DNA of 64,000 bases from Humulus lupulus (GCF_963169125.1 NC_084802.1:34603607-34667606), one strand, 5' to 3'. Counted from the first letter of the stretch, positions 32,975-44,744 are shown. Numbers and translations: made by a program. Notes: a model not told the origin generated them from the sequence alone.

Positions 32975-35215
32975 TGTAACGACCCAACTATTTCTAAGAC
33001 CTTGGACCATTAAAACTACTAGACATAGCTACTATTATTTTGATACAAACATAAGAAATAACTTAACTTTATTGAAAACTAAAAAAAATATTGTATCAAA
33101 TACAAAGTAAGTAAAATATGATATGGTATGAGATCCCATTGTTTATAAAACATAAAGTTTAATTGTTAAAATACTAAATGCGGAAATACATCAAAACTTG
33201 ATTCAAAAGACTAAAAAATAAATAACGTCATCCTTGATCGACACGCAGTCCATTCAATTCATTCATCCTTAACAGACAAGCCAAGCTGCCAAGAATCCTT
33301 CCGCCATCCTAAACTATTTACCTGCAAAAATAAAGGAATGAGCCTAATGCCCAGCAAGGAAAATCGACTAACAATCACATATCATAACGTAAGACTATAT
33401 CATAAACATATACTATAAAACGTATGATTATAACAACATATATCATATAGGACTATGACAATAATGGCCATCATAAATTATAGGGGCTTGTTAGCTAAGC
33501 AAGTCATGTGCCCATAAATTTGTGGGGCTTGCTAGCTAAGCAAGTCATATGCCCAATATAACTTCTCGCGGCTTCCTTATCTAAGCAAGTCATATGCCCA
33601 ATCATAAATTCTTGGGGCTTGCTTATCTAAGCAAGTCGTATGCCCAAGCGACTGAAAACATATTATTGGGGCTTGTTGTTTAAACAAGCCATATGCCCAA
33701 GGACTACAAAACATACTATACATATACTTATCATAACATCAATATAACATAACATAAACATATCATAACATAAACACATAAAATCTATCCTATTTTCCTT
33801 ACCAAAAGCTGAGATATTTGGGAACAAGAACGGGATTAGAATACTCCTATAAACCAACAGTAGAAAATGTGAGAATCTCTAAGAATAAAGATGAATATGA
33901 AAACTAAACCATCAAGAAGAAACTTACCAAGAAGGACCTTAAGTTTCAAGAACTTAAATACCTAATCAAGAATCATAAACAAGAGTTAGAATCAGAATAA
34001 AAGAAACTGAAGAAAACTAAAGGATTATAAAGAACTGAACTTAGGAATAGGAATACCTTGATTGATCTTATGGATTGATCTAAATCTTATTACTGAAATC
34101 ACACTATTTCTCACTTCTCAAGTGTTTAGAATAGCTTAGAATGATAAAGTTTTTATCCCAAACCCAAGTGTATCTCTCTATAATAATACTAGCACCTTAG
34201 AGGCTCTGATCGAATGCTTGAAGAATGAAGAAAATGGCTGAGCACCAGGTCCTATTTATAGAGTTTGAGGAGTGAAACTATCTTATTAAAAAATATACTT
34301 AAATCCTTAAATAAACATGATTACGACAAGTGTCATGCTCTTAATGGTTTTGGAATGTTCTAGAGTTTCTAGGTCTTTCTTTTATTTAAACTTAAATCCT
34401 TAAATAAACATGATTATGACAAGTGTCATGCTCTTAATGGTTCTGGAAGGTTCTAGAGTTTCTAGATCTTTCTTTTATTTAAAAATACTTAATTTCATTC
34501 TAACTATAATCCAAATTTAAATTTAAATAAAATAGAATCCTAACTTCTGTAGAAAATATCTCTAAATTATCATATTAATATTGAGGAATAATCTAACATA
34601 AAACTACCTAGGAATAAAAATATCCCAACCTCTAACTTCCTAAATCTCGTAACTCTAAACTCACCTGTAGTAAAATTAACATTGCTGGAGTTGTAGAATT
34701 CTGATTTAGATCATCTTTATACCGTTAAAAAGCTAATTCAATTATCTACAATTTTCTAGAAATACTATTTTTCGAAATTCATAATATAATTAGGTCAAAA
34801 ATAGGTCATAAGTTACAGTACCCTAAAGTTACGAAAAATCTATTTAATTATCTAAATAACAACATAATCCACAAATATCTTGACTAACCATAAAATAAAA
34901 AACTCTAATTCCCTAGGCTGATTTCGAATTTACTAAGCCCAAAATCTTATTGGGCATTTGGGCTTTATGTAGGCTCGATCCATAACACTTTTTAATAATA
35001 TCATAATTAATTTATTCTTATGCAATCACCCCATTTTACACAAACAATGCTACTAATATCATAAACATATACTATACTATAATAATCATAACTACTAAAA
35101 AAATTAAACCTTATTCTATCACCACAACTCAAGCTAAATCTATTCTATAAAAGGAAGACAACCTACAGTCACAAAAATAAAGAGGTCTAAGAGAAAGGTA
35201 ACCTCGGATACTACA
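32975..35215 (-). repeat. 3' LTR of C2 (2241 bp)
   Basis: Reads TGTAGTATCC...GGGTCGTTACA on the minus strand. Contains a five-unit hairpin minisatellite (33481-33701), a TATA box (34251-34262) and a 93-bp tandem duplication (34297-34482). It holds ~265 bp (about 33780-34050) that are missing from the 5' LTR. Confidence 0.9.
34297..34482 (-). repeat. Tandem duplication, two 93-bp units, in the C2 LTR
   Basis: ACTTAAATCCTTAAATAAAC begins at 34297 and at 34390. The same duplication, period ~94, is in the other LTR (38422 and 38516), so it predates the insertion of C2. The related C4 LTR has one copy. Confidence 0.8.
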
Positions 35216-35232
35216 ATTCTACCCTCCAGAAA
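35216..35232 (-). other. Polypurine tract of C2
   Basis: The minus strand reads CTGGAGGGTAGAAT immediately before the LTR start TGTAGTATCC, in the same place as the C1 PPT. Confidence 0.65.
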
Positions 35233-35251
35233 GAAATTTCGTCCTCGAAAT

Positions 35252-35686
35252 TTACTTACCAAAAAATTCCAGATACCGGGCTAACATGTCTTCCTCCAAC
35301 TCCCACGTTGCCTCCCTTTCAAAACTATTACTCCATAGGACCTTGACTATCGGAATACTCTTAGACCGTAATTCCTCCATCCATCTATCTAGGACGTTAA
35401 CCGGTCGTTCCTCGTAACTCAAGTCTTCCTGGAGTGCTATTGTATCATACTTGAGGACGTGAGATGGGTCTGACACATATCTACACAACATCGAGATGTA
35501 GAACACATTATGGCTATCTGCTAGAGCTGGCGATAGGGCTAATCTATATGCAACTGTTCCCACCTTGTCCAATATCTCAAAAGGACCTATAAACCAGGGA
35601 CTAAGCTTGCCTTTCTTCCCAAACCACTTCACCCCTTTCATAGGAGATATCTTTAAGAAGACTTGATCTCTAACTGTGAATTCCAC
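35252..35686 (-). pseudogene. C2 integrase C-terminal end with chromodomain-like tail
   Basis: A 144-codon open frame. It begins within the integrase GPY/F region (VFLKISPMKGVKWFGKKGKLSPWFIGPFEIL, VAYRLALSP, HNVFYISMLCRYV). It ends with the chromovirus tail IVKVLWSNSFEREATWELEEDM and LARYLEFFGK. The GPY/F and tail regions help target integration in this lineage. There is no catalytic core upstream: the next sequence is protease, so this is a remnant left by internal deletion. Confidence 0.85.
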
Positions 35687-35743
35687 ATTACGCTACTTGG
35701 CCTCCGTATAACACTTCTGATGGCTCTGAGCAGCGAGCAAATG

Positions 35744-36205
35744 CTATCTAATCAGCGCTACTGCATCTTGAGCTTTGAGAGATGAAATAAGCGGCGTACG
35801 TATTCCTGAAGCTTTTCCAATATAGAATATTCTCTGACCGTTAGGAGTCTCGAACGTCACTTGCTTGCATCGACAGTCAATGGTTGCGCCATGCCTTGCT
35901 AGCCAATCCATGCACAGTATCACGTCGAAGTCTTTGATCTCTAATTCTATCAGGTCTCCTTCTAGTTCTACGTCCTCAATTTTTATCGGTATGCCTCGTA
36001 CTATTCGTGATGATAGAACTACTTCGACCGAAGGCAACTATGTCACAAACCTAGTTCTACAAGGTTTGTCTAATTTCTCTATCATTCCTAACGAGATATA
36101 CGAGTATGCTTTTCTCGAATCAAACAATACTTGAACATATACTATCGAGGATAGGAATCTGACCTGTACTACTTTATTACTAGCAGCGGCTTCTCCTTGG
36201 GTCAA
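35744..36205 (-). pseudogene. C2 protease region
   Basis: Minus-strand frames give VQVLFDSRKAYSYISLGMIEKL at about 36145-36080, matching the chromovirus retropepsin site, where relatives have D-S-G-A-T-H-S. Here the Gly is Arg, so the catalytic triad is lost. A frame change near 36040 leads to DLIELEIKDFDVILCMDWLARHGATIDCRCKQVTF, the conserved end of the protease domain. The sequence then joins integrase C-terminal coding near 35744-35690. Confidence 0.8.
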
Positions 36206-36721
36206 GGCAAAGACTCTGGTCTGGAACCATCTTAGTGTCCCTCTTCTTTTCTTGCTTAAGTTGTGGACATTCCTTCTTCTGATGACCTTCCTGGCCACAA
36301 TTGTAACATCCTTTGGTGTTTGTACGACATTCCCCAAGATGTTTCTTTTGGCATTTGGAGCACTACGGGTATTCTACATAACTCGGCCTATCACTTGCTC
36401 GTACTCTTTTGTCACTGCTGGCCTGCTTATTATCAGAATGCCTTCTCTTCTGCCTATTATTGTTGCTATGCTGAGGATACGGTTGCGGCTGAGGCTGCAG
36501 CTGAGCCTGTTGTCGTTGTCGCTGCAGCAACTCTTCCACTTGTTGTCATAGCTTGACAATTTCTGCGGTGAGGTCAACTGGCGGTAGCAGTGCACTTTGG
36601 TTAGCAGCAGCAGTGGTAGCGCGAGCTTCTCTTCTGCGAACTGGAGGGGCTTCCTTAGTCTCAAGAGCGATGTGGAGGCATTGGCATTCGTGCGTGCAGA
36701 CCTTCTGAGCGACATCTTCAA
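36206..36721 (-). pseudogene. C2 gag: N-terminus fused to zinc-knuckle part
   Basis: The ATG near 36715 (MSLRRSARTNANAS) starts the minus-strand gag. After frame changes a Gln/Leu-rich segment and a basic segment (KRRHSDNK) lead to the knuckle CYNCGQEGHQKKEC at ~36305-36262. The central capsid-forming part is missing, so gag is internally deleted. The knuckle itself is intact and nearly identical to that of C4. Confidence 0.8.
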
Positions 36722-37350
36722 TAAAGTTCTAATAGTCGAGAAAACATATTAGAACTTACCCTAATAGGCTCTAAGGTAAAACTTAATCTAAGCAAATATA
36801 ACTCGGACCTATTAATTATGACTTCTTATGAAAATAATTATATAAGCCTTCTTTATAATTAGGGTGTGTTTCTAAACCTTAAAAAAATAAGCCATCTTTA
36901 TTATTTTCTAAGTAAGTTTCTAATCATCCTATATGACTTAATTCTCAGGCTTGAAACTCGTCGTTGTTCCAAAGTTAACCATAATGAGGGAGAGCTGGGA
37001 TCAGTAAAATCGTTCCCACTACTATGGCCCCCTAACTCTCAATATAGAACCTGGTTCATTGATTTGTATCCACCCTCACCGAACTTGGTCATTATTTATT
37101 ATGATTGTAAAAAAAAATCAAACTCATACATGTCATTCAAAAATAACAATGATATTTATTTGGAAAAAGGTTTTCACTAAATACAATCATAAATGCAAAT
37201 AAATAAACTAACATAACTACGGTGAATCTAAAAATTGAGATACATAACCGCTAAAAATTGAGATACATAATAAACATAAACACTTACATTGGTGGTTAGA
37301 TTTGGAGCTTGAGCGTGTGAATCAAGGAGAATTTCATGGATATGAATCGT
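36722..37350 (-). other. C2 leader
   Basis: Non-coding region between PBS and gag. It shares with C4 (59400-59600) a stretch containing ACCAAGTTCGGTGAGGGTGG, so the two belong to one family. The upstream ORF present in C4 at 58771-59237 is absent here. A GTAAGT near 37285 (minus) may be a leader-intron donor. Confidence 0.6.
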
Positions 37351-37363
37351 TGCTCTGATACCA
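37351..37363 (-). other. Primer-binding site of C2
   Basis: The minus strand reads TGGTATCAGAGCA two bases after the 5' LTR end, a perfect match to the initiator Met-tRNA type PBS. Confidence 0.9.
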
Positions 37364-37365
37364 AC

Positions 37366-39341
37366 TGTAACGACCCAACTATTTCTAAGACCTTGGACCA
37401 TTAAAACTACTAGACATAGCTACTATTATTTTGATACAAACATAAGAAATAACTTAACTTTATTGAAAACTAAAAAAAATATTCTATCAAATACAAAGTA
37501 AATAAAATATGATATGGTATGGGATCCCATTGTTTATAAAACATAAAAAAACATAAAGTTTAATTGTTAAAATATTGAATGTGAAACTACATCAAAACAT
37601 GATTCCAAAGACTAAAAAATAAATAACGTCATCCTCGATCGACACGCGGTCCATTCAATCCATTCATCCTCAACACACAAGCCAAGCTGCCAAGAATCCT
37701 TCTGTCTTCCTAAACTATTTACCTGCAAAAATAAAGGAATGAGTCTAATGCCCAGCAAGGAAAATCTACTAAAAATCACATATCATAACGTAAGATTATA
37801 TTAAAAACATATACTATAAAACGTATGATTATAACAACATATATCATATAGAACTATGACAATAATGTCCATCATAAATTATTGGGGCTTGTTAGCTAAG
37901 CAATTTATATGCCCATAAATTTGTGGGGCTTGCTAGCTAAGCAAGTCATATATCCAATATAACTTCTCGGTGCTTCCTTATCTAAGCAAGTCATATGCCC
38001 AATCATAAATTCTTGGGGCTTGCTTATCTAAGCAAGTCGTATGCCCAAGCGACTAAAAACATATTCTTGGGGCTTGTTGTTTAAACAAGTCATATGCCCA
38101 AGGACTACAAAACATACTATACATATACTTATCATAACATAAACATAAACACATAAAATCTAAACCTCAGGAATTTAAATACCTTGATTGATCTTATGGA
38201 TTGATCTAAACCTTAATACCGAAATCACACTATTTCTCATTTCCCAAGTGTTTAGAAAATCTTAGAATGATAAAGCTTTTATCCCAAACCCAAGTGTATC
38301 TCTCTATAATAATACTAGCACCTTAGAGGCTCTGATCGAATGCTTGAAGAATGAAGAAAATGGCTGAGCACTAGGTCCTATTTATAGAGTTTGAGGAGTG
38401 AAACTATCCCATTAAAAAAAATACTTAAATCTTTAAATAAACATGATTATGACAAGTGTCATGCTCTTAATGGATCTGGAAGGTTTTAGAGTTTCTAGAT
38501 CTTTCTTTTATTTATACTTAAATCCTTAAATAAACATGATTATGACAAGTGTCATGCTCTTAATGGTTCTGGAAGGTTTTAGAGTTTCTAGATCTTTCTT
38601 TTATTTAAAAATACTTAATTTCATTCTAAATATTATCCAAATTTAAATTTAAATAAAATAGAATCCTAACTTCTATAGAAAATATCTCTAAATTATCTTA
38701 TTAATATTGAGGAATAATCTAACATAAAACTACCTAGGAATAAAAATATCCCAACCTCTAACTTCCTAAATCTCGTAACTCTAAACTCACCTGTAGTAAA
38801 ATTAACATTGCTGGAGTTGTAGAATTTCGATTTAGATCATCTTTATACCGTTATAAAGCTAATTCAATTATCTACAACTTTCTAGAAATACTATTTTCCG
38901 AAATTCATAATATAACTGGGTAAAAAATAGGTCAGAAAATACAATACCCTAAGGTTACGAAAAATCTATTTAATTATCCAAATAACAACCTAATCCACAA
39001 ATATCTTGACTAACCATAAAATAACAAACTCTAATTCCCTAGGCTGATTTCGAATTTACTAAGCCCAAAATCTTATTGGGCTTTTGGGCTTTATGTAGAC
39101 ATGATCTATAACACTTTTTAATAATATCATAATTAATTTATTCTTAAGCAATCACCCCTTTTTTCCACAAACAAGGCTACTAAAATCATAAACCTATACT
39201 ATTCTATAATAATCATAACTACTAAAAGATTAAACCTTATTCTATCACCACAACTCAAGCTAAATCTATTCTATAAAAGTAAGACAACCTACAGTCACAA
39301 AAATCAAGAGGTCTAAGAGAAAGGTAACCTTGGATACTACA
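37366..39341 (-). repeat. 5' LTR of C2 (1976 bp, carries a ~265-bp deletion)
   Basis: Closely matches 32975-35215 throughout but lacks the segment equivalent to about 33780-34050. Contains the five-unit hairpin minisatellite (37878-38102) and a TATA box (38378-38390). Single-base differences from the 3' LTR are scattered, so the insertion is not brand new. Confidence 0.9.
38378..38390 (-). promoter_or_regulatory. TATA box of the C2 5' LTR
   Basis: The minus strand reads CTCTATAAATAGG, identical in form to the boxes in C1, C3 and C4 LTRs. This would be the promoter driving C2 transcription. Confidence 0.6.
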
Positions 39342-39346
39342 TATTT

Positions 39347-39516
39347 TTATGAATAAATGGTGAAACACAGAAAGAAGATCTTGTCGAAATGGTTAAGAAT
39401 CCTACAACTTTGGAATAGATGGGTTAAGATATTCGGATCGAATAAGTGAATCGAAGGATAATGGAATTGAGGGGAAGATGCGGGATGAACCTTAGATTAC
39501 CCCTTACGATTATTGT
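39347..39516 (+). other. Short D segment between C2 and C3
   Basis: 170 bp of unassigned sequence between the TATTT duplication of C2 and the ATTGT duplication of C3. Presumed part of decayed element D. Confidence 0.4.
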
Positions 39517-41369
39517 TGTAATGACCTACTACTATAGACTTTTTGGACCATTAACGAAACTTATACATAAAACTTACCTTTTTGCGAAAACACCATAATT
39601 TATTATAAACTTGTAGAAACAAAGGTTACTTTCATAAAAATAAGTAGGATATGGGTACCCATTGTCTTTAAAACAAAAATATCTTAAAGTAAAAAGAGTT
39701 ACATAGAAAATGCGGAAAATACATCGAATAACGCTCGGCCCCTTGACTCCATTCACCATCGATACACATCCTCTAAGCGTCACGAATCTTTCCACCTCTA
39801 AAGCTTATTTCCTGCACATAAACAGAAAGGAATGAGCCTAATGCCCAGCAAGGAAAATCTAACACATAGTCATACACATAAATTTCATAATGAACGTAAA
39901 GACATATCATAACACATAATACACTTATTATAATGGCCATTATTACTTGGGGTCCCATAGACTAAACAAGCATATGCCCATGGAATTAGTGGGGTCCTAC
40001 TAGCTAAGTAGGTCATATGCCCATAATCCATTTGGGGTCTTGTTAGTCATATGGGTCATATGCCCAAGCCTACAAACATACATACATTTATAACATATTC
40101 ATAACATATCATAACATAACACATAAACATAAACATATAGATTCTAGCCTATTTTCCTTACCAAAGTTACCGGGATATAATGGACTGAGTTGGGACTTTT
40201 GGAACACTCCTAAAACCATATGAGAAAGAGTGAGTCTTATGAAGAAGAAGAAATGAAAGAGATGGAAAGACTAAACCATTTGAGAAACATGCTTACCGAA
40301 CTTATGTGCTTCAAGAACTTAGATCCCCTAACCAAAATGAAGATTAAGGTTAAAGATTGAGTAGAAGACTATGAGGAAGAAAATAACATAATACAGAAAT
40401 GAACTAGAGTTTTGGTTACCTCAAAGACTTGAAAGACCAATCTACACCTCAACCGAAATACTATAGATCCTCACTTCCCAAAGTGTTTGATAAGCTTATG
40501 ATGTTTAAGCTTATGATTTTCCCAAACCAGGTGTTTACACTCTCACACTCACTTAACACTAGCAGCTTCTGAACTTAGAGCAAAAGGTGAATAATGGCTG
40601 GGTACTAAGTCCTATTTATAGAGTTTGAGAATGAAAGTATCTTGATTTTACTTGAATAAAAATAATGGCTTTTTAGGTGAAAATCATTTGAATAATCGTT
40701 CAGCAGAGGCTGAAGACTCGCTCAAAAGATGCTGGACTGTTGAAGGAGTTTGAATGGCTGAAAGGAAAAGAATTCAAAAGTGTTTGAAAACATGCTGGTG
40801 GAGGCGATATATCGCCCCCTATAGGCGATATATCGCCTGGACCATTGTTCCCGAGGCGACCGTGCATCGATTCGTGTTTTCCGTATCTACGTGCTGCGAT
40901 ATATCGCCTCCTATAGCTACGATATATCGGCACACGCTGAATATTTAAACACGAAATTACACATTTTTAGCTAAGTTTGAATGGAGTAAACAGCCTTGAC
41001 TAAGCCCTCAACGTATTCAAAGCTGCTGACTGACCCTATAACATTCAAACTTTACTCCATATTAAATTTAATCCTCAAAAATACTTAATCCTTAATCACC
41101 ATTCATAACATGTGCTTAAAATTCTATTGGTTGATATCTAAACCTTATAGTATAATAAATATAATCCTTAATTATCAGTCATATAATCAAACCTTAGGTT
41201 ATACTTAATATTCTTAAACTATAGATTAAACTTAGAAAATCTACAAGTACTACTATGAGTGTCCAAATAATTCCCGGTCTGAACCAAAAATCCACAGTTA
41301 CAAAGATAATGCTATAAATACTATCATACTATTATCTATCTTAGCTAAGTAAAGTTCTTGGACTCTACA
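39517..41369 (-). repeat. Chromovirus solo LTR C3 with perfect 5-bp TSD
   Basis: 1853 bp reading TGTAGAGTCC...GTCATTACA on the minus strand, flanked by ATTGT at 39512-39516 and 41370-41374. It is the same subfamily as the C1 LTR. It carries four GATATATCG palindromes (40802-40930), a TATA box (40611-40622) and a three-unit hairpin minisatellite (39948-40066). No internal region remains. Confidence 0.9.
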
Positions 41370-41374
41370 ATTGT

Positions 41375-41544
41375 ATCCAGGAAGTTTGAATGGGTGGTAA
41401 GACTACAATTTGTATATTGGGAGGCTCACAGCCTAATCGTTTAGCAAACAAGAGATGATAGTCAGAAGCCAGAAGGGCTATTATGACTCTAGTGTGTCCT
41501 GGAGTTAGTATCGAGGGATATGATTATGAACCCTAAGGATAGAC
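41375..41544 (+). other. Short D-like segment between C3 and the Athila-like LTR
   Basis: 170 bp without recognisable domain, continuing the sequence interrupted by C3 and ending TAGAC before the next LTR. Confidence 0.4.
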
Positions 41545-41910
41545 TGATGGACCCAAAACGGGTATGTTTTAAAAATTTATAACTCTCAAGCGCACGAATC
41601 ATATATGAAATATAGTGTTCCTGTAAGCACGAGATCGAACCCAAAGGAGTTGTCTAAAATAAAAAAGAAAACTATTTTAAACCAAAATTAATAAATTCTA
41701 ACCTAGCTCCAATGATTGATGAGATTTAATGTCATGAACATAAAATAAAAGATTTAAAATAAAGCTATTTGAGAGAATACAAATAAACCAATAATAATTT
41801 TGAAAATAAATGTTAAAAGGAAAGATTATTAAGATACTAGAATCTACAAAATGTAAGTTTAATAATACTTATTAGTATATTGATTCCCAAGTTTTAGTGA
41901 TAGTTAAAAT

Positions 41911-42514
41911 AGTTGACCCAGATTTTGGCCAACTGACACGGAGTCAAAATACGCTTGACATGGATGAATACGTTGAAAAGAATGTGATGACGAAGATAAT
42001 AAGAACACAAGATTTTATAGTGGTTCGGCCCCAGGATCTGGTAATAACCTACGTCCACTTGAATTGTTATTGAAATGAGATTCAAAGGGGTGATCAAAGA
42101 ACTGGGGTTCAATGAGTTTCACTAACCTCTGAAAAAGAAAATACAATTATTCTCGGGTAATCTCTCTCTAATCTCAAAAGATCTTTTTTTGCCTAAAAGA
42201 AAAAAGGAGCCCCTTCCCTGAGCCCTCTTCCTCTATTTATAAGCTCAGGGAAGATTTACATTGATTTGTTACAGATATTCTTTCCTAAATAATCGGATAC
42301 CCAGGAAATCATGGGAGATAATTTCGGATTCCATCATAACTGCCTAAGATTTCCTCCGCGTATAATGTGCGTACGACCAGTCTGGTCGTATGAAAAAACC
42401 GATCGCATGACACTGGATGTCTTCCTGGTCGATAATCGAGCACAGATTCTGCCAAATGTCAGCCACGTGTACAAAATGTTCGCCACGTCATCCATACTTG
42501 TTTTTTAGATAAGA
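41911..42514 (-). repeat. 3' LTR of T2
   Basis: 604 bp; its terminal dinucleotides have mutated (AG and GA on the plus strand in place of TG and CA). Contains GATTTTATAGTGGTTCGGCCCC, common in Tat LTRs, and a TATA box (minus strand CTTATAAATAGAG at 42229-42243). Confidence 0.85.
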
Positions 42515-42527
42515 TTTGCCCCCCAAG
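42515..42527 (-). other. Polypurine tract of T2
   Basis: The minus strand reads CTTGGGGGGCAAA directly ahead of the LTR. Together with the PBS-like sequence at the far end this fixes the element's orientation as minus. Confidence 0.8.
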
Positions 42528-42745
42528 TTTGTTTAGTGCGACTAGCAATAAAGAAACTTAAAGGAACAACCGTTCACATCCCCATGATGTCTGGTAGAAT
42601 CCCCGTGCATTTTTTAAAACCGTGACATAATTATGTCTAATCAAGACTTTTCAGTTTCCCAAAAGGAAATTTGACGGCTTATACACTTCCCCACATTTCG
42701 AAAGTGGGAAGTGATGATTACTGCCTTTTGGCCATCCCTTCGATC

Positions 42746-42757
42746 CCTATAAGTAGG
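42746..42757 (+). promoter_or_regulatory. Possible TATA box of the antisense ORF in T2
   Basis: CCTATAAGTAGG on the plus strand lies ~160 bp before a strong splice donor (CAG/GTAAGA at 42913/42914), and ahead of the ORF. If used, it would give the ORF its own promoter independent of the LTRs. This is inferred from position only. Confidence 0.4.
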
Positions 42758-42780
42758 ATTTTCTTCCCTTTTAAGAAATT

Positions 42781-42913
42781 TTTATTCACCATCTTTGCCG
42801 ATATTTTCAAGAACTTGCACCAGAGTATAGAGCTTCAAAACCAGTCTGACGTCTAGCCGCAGGTCTTCTGGTTCGAGTTTTTCATCTTCTTCCGAATCTC
42901 CTTCTTCGCCCAG
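42781..42913 (+). other. Possible 5' non-coding exon of the antisense ORF
   Basis: The stretch ends in CCCAG followed by GTAAGAAC, a near-perfect plant splice donor. The matching acceptor (TTGTCTGTTTGCAG) is at 43345, just before the ATG at 43351. The exon start is not defined. Confidence 0.4.
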
Positions 42914-43350
42914 GTAAGAACTTCGTTCTTTAAGCTTTCTATTACGCCATGCATGCCGTTTTTATGCTCTGTGACTTTTGTGTTCTTGAGTAGGGTTTTA
43001 AGGGTTTTTTGGTATAAACCATCTATTGCTTGGTAAGAGTGCGTTTTTATGCTTTGTATAGGTCAGAACTATAGTTTGATAGTTAGGATTTCTGGTTTGG
43101 GACGTTAGGTTGACGAAAGACTCAACCTTTAAGCCAGGTGAAAAAACCGAAATTTTTTCCCGCCCCTCAGGAGTCGAAAAAGTTCTCTTTCAAAAAACAG
43201 TTTACTTCCTTTTTTTTAAAACTACCCATGTTGAACTTAGCGTAGGATTAGGATGCTGCTGGTTATTTAGACACAAGCAACATTATCCCAATCTCCCACA
43301 CTACTTCACGGATTGTGTCTTATCACCTCTGTTGTCTGTTTGCAGTTCAT

Positions 43351-44146
43351 ATGCAAGACCCTTGGGGAGGAGAAAGACCTATTGAAGACGATCTCTTGGC
43401 CCAACTGCTCGAAGGAGAAGAGAATCCATCTACGTTAATTCCAGAAATCCCTTTTTCACGACCTAACCCAAATCCTCCACCAGTTCCCAATCAGAAAATG
43501 GCCAGAACAAAAACCAAAGCTAGAAAAAGACGAACCCCTAACTCTCCAAGTCAGCCTTCTGCTGATGCTCCCTCGACCAGTGGTCGAGGTGAATTCACCC
43601 CTGAAACCGAAGTTCAGAGGCGTGCCCGTCCTCGCCATGCCAACCAGCCGGCTATCGAGTGGCACGTCGTCCCCCCAAGCTCGGTGACAATTCGTATGAT
43701 CGCCAACTACTTAAACAAATACAATCTGACGGGGGTGACTCTGGTCAGACCTTCCCCCGACCAGCGAGCCAACCTGCCCGGAGGGGCTTACAGTGCCTGG
43801 TCGAGGTACCATATCGAGGCGGGTGCCACCCTGCCTCTTCATTCATTCTTTCATGGGGTGGCCCCCTTTCAAATCACCCCGAATGGGTATAGGATGCTGA
43901 CCGCACTCTATATCCTCTACAAGCTCAAGAAATGGCCATCTCCTTCTCCTTATGAGGTCTTTTTTCCTGTTCGACCTTAAATCCAACCCCAACCATGATG
44001 GTACGGGGTTCTTCCACTTCTACCACCAGGAGACCGGGCACACCTTTATGTCTGACACCACTCACATCTCCAAAGTGGGGAAGTACCATCAGGAGTACTT
44101 CCTTACGCCCGACATCGCTGCAGACAATCTGGCCTTCACTCGAGGA
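43351..44146 (+). pseudogene. Antisense additional ORF of T2, first coding exon (gypsy-type transposon/Transposase_28-like domain)
   Basis: The ATG at 43351 (MQDPWGGERPIEDD) opens about 210 codons. There is an acidic N-terminus, then a basic linker (KMARTKTKARKRRTPN), then a domain with YSAWSRYHIEAGATLPLHSFFHGV and FQITPNGYRMLTALYILY. This is the pattern of the plant 'putative gypsy-type transposon' domain. A one-base slip in the T run near 43965 moves the frame, which continues as NHDGTGFFHFYHQ...KVGKYHQEYFL to a donor-like GGA/GTTAAA at 44146. In the known cases this ORF lies between pol and the 3' LTR and reads antisense to the element, as here. Its biochemical role is unknown. Confidence 0.7.
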
Positions 44147-44233
44147 GTTAAAAAAAAAAAAAATCCTTCATCAGTGGTTTTCGTATTTTAATCCTTTCTC
44201 ATCGTAATACTTCGCTGTTCCATTGTGTTCCAG

Positions 44234-44744
44234 GCCTATGGTTACGCCCGACCCCCACTCTAGGAATGGAGTCAAGGGCAGCACTTTTAGCCAGCATGCC
44301 AAATGCTGCTAAGAGTGTAAAAAACTTAATTAATGAGGCTAACCTTAGGCTGGCCGGCCTTTGGGGCTCCAAACCTGCGACTAACGTACCTGCGGCAGGC
44401 GATGTCCATGCTGATGCGGAACCTGAGCAGGAACCCGAGCAGCAATCTTAAGCTCCCCCTCTACGGAGGAGGCCAACTGGGGTTACGATCAGGGAACCTG
44501 CTGTTCCCCACCGAGCAGCGAAATCTTCGGTCCCCAAGGGCAAGGCGAAACAAAAGGCTTTCGAGCCTACCGAACTGTCTGACGACTCGTCTGATGTAAA
44601 CGGTACATCATTCTCGTTTTTGAATAATCTTCCAATTCCCTCTCATCTATTTGATGGGGAGGGCAACTTTAGGAACGCCCCTTCTTTAAACTCAAATTTC
44701 TTCCAGGGAATAGGTAGTTCAGTAGATAATGTTACGACCAGTAG
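44234..44744 (+). pseudogene. Antisense additional ORF of T2, second exon
   Basis: It begins after the acceptor TTGTGTTCCAG (44223-44233). Open segments read MESRAALLASMPNAAKSVKNLINEANLRL and, after a stop at 44449, a Ser/Lys-rich stretch and FLNNLPIPSHLFDGEGNF. It ends at a donor-like AG/GTGTAG. One frame change near its start and one stop show it is decayed. The exon edges are inferred from splice-site form. Confidence 0.5.

Larger units (their letters stand above)
32975..39341 (-). mobile_element. Internally deleted chromovirus C2 with both LTRs and perfect TSD
   Basis: Two LTRs in minus orientation (37366-39341 and 32975-35215) flank a 2.15 kb interior. The whole is bounded by TATTT direct repeats (32970-32974 and 39342-39346). 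In minus-strand order the interior holds a PBS, leader, gag N-terminus joined closely to the zinc-knuckle part, protease, and then directly the integrase C-terminal end. RT, RNase H and the integrase core are absent. It is therefore a non-autonomous deletion derivative that could only move with proteins supplied in trans, if at all. Confidence 0.9.

Noticed and set aside
33481..33701. Regularly spaced repeats resembling a CRISPR array
   Set aside because: Units are imperfect, spacers are related to each other, and the array sits within an LTR that recurs elsewhere with different copy number.
37351..37363. tRNA-like sequence near LTR ends (also 4948, 58636, 62344)
   Set aside because: Only the 12-13 bases complementary to the 3' end of initiator Met-tRNA are present. 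These are primer-binding sites, not tRNA genes.
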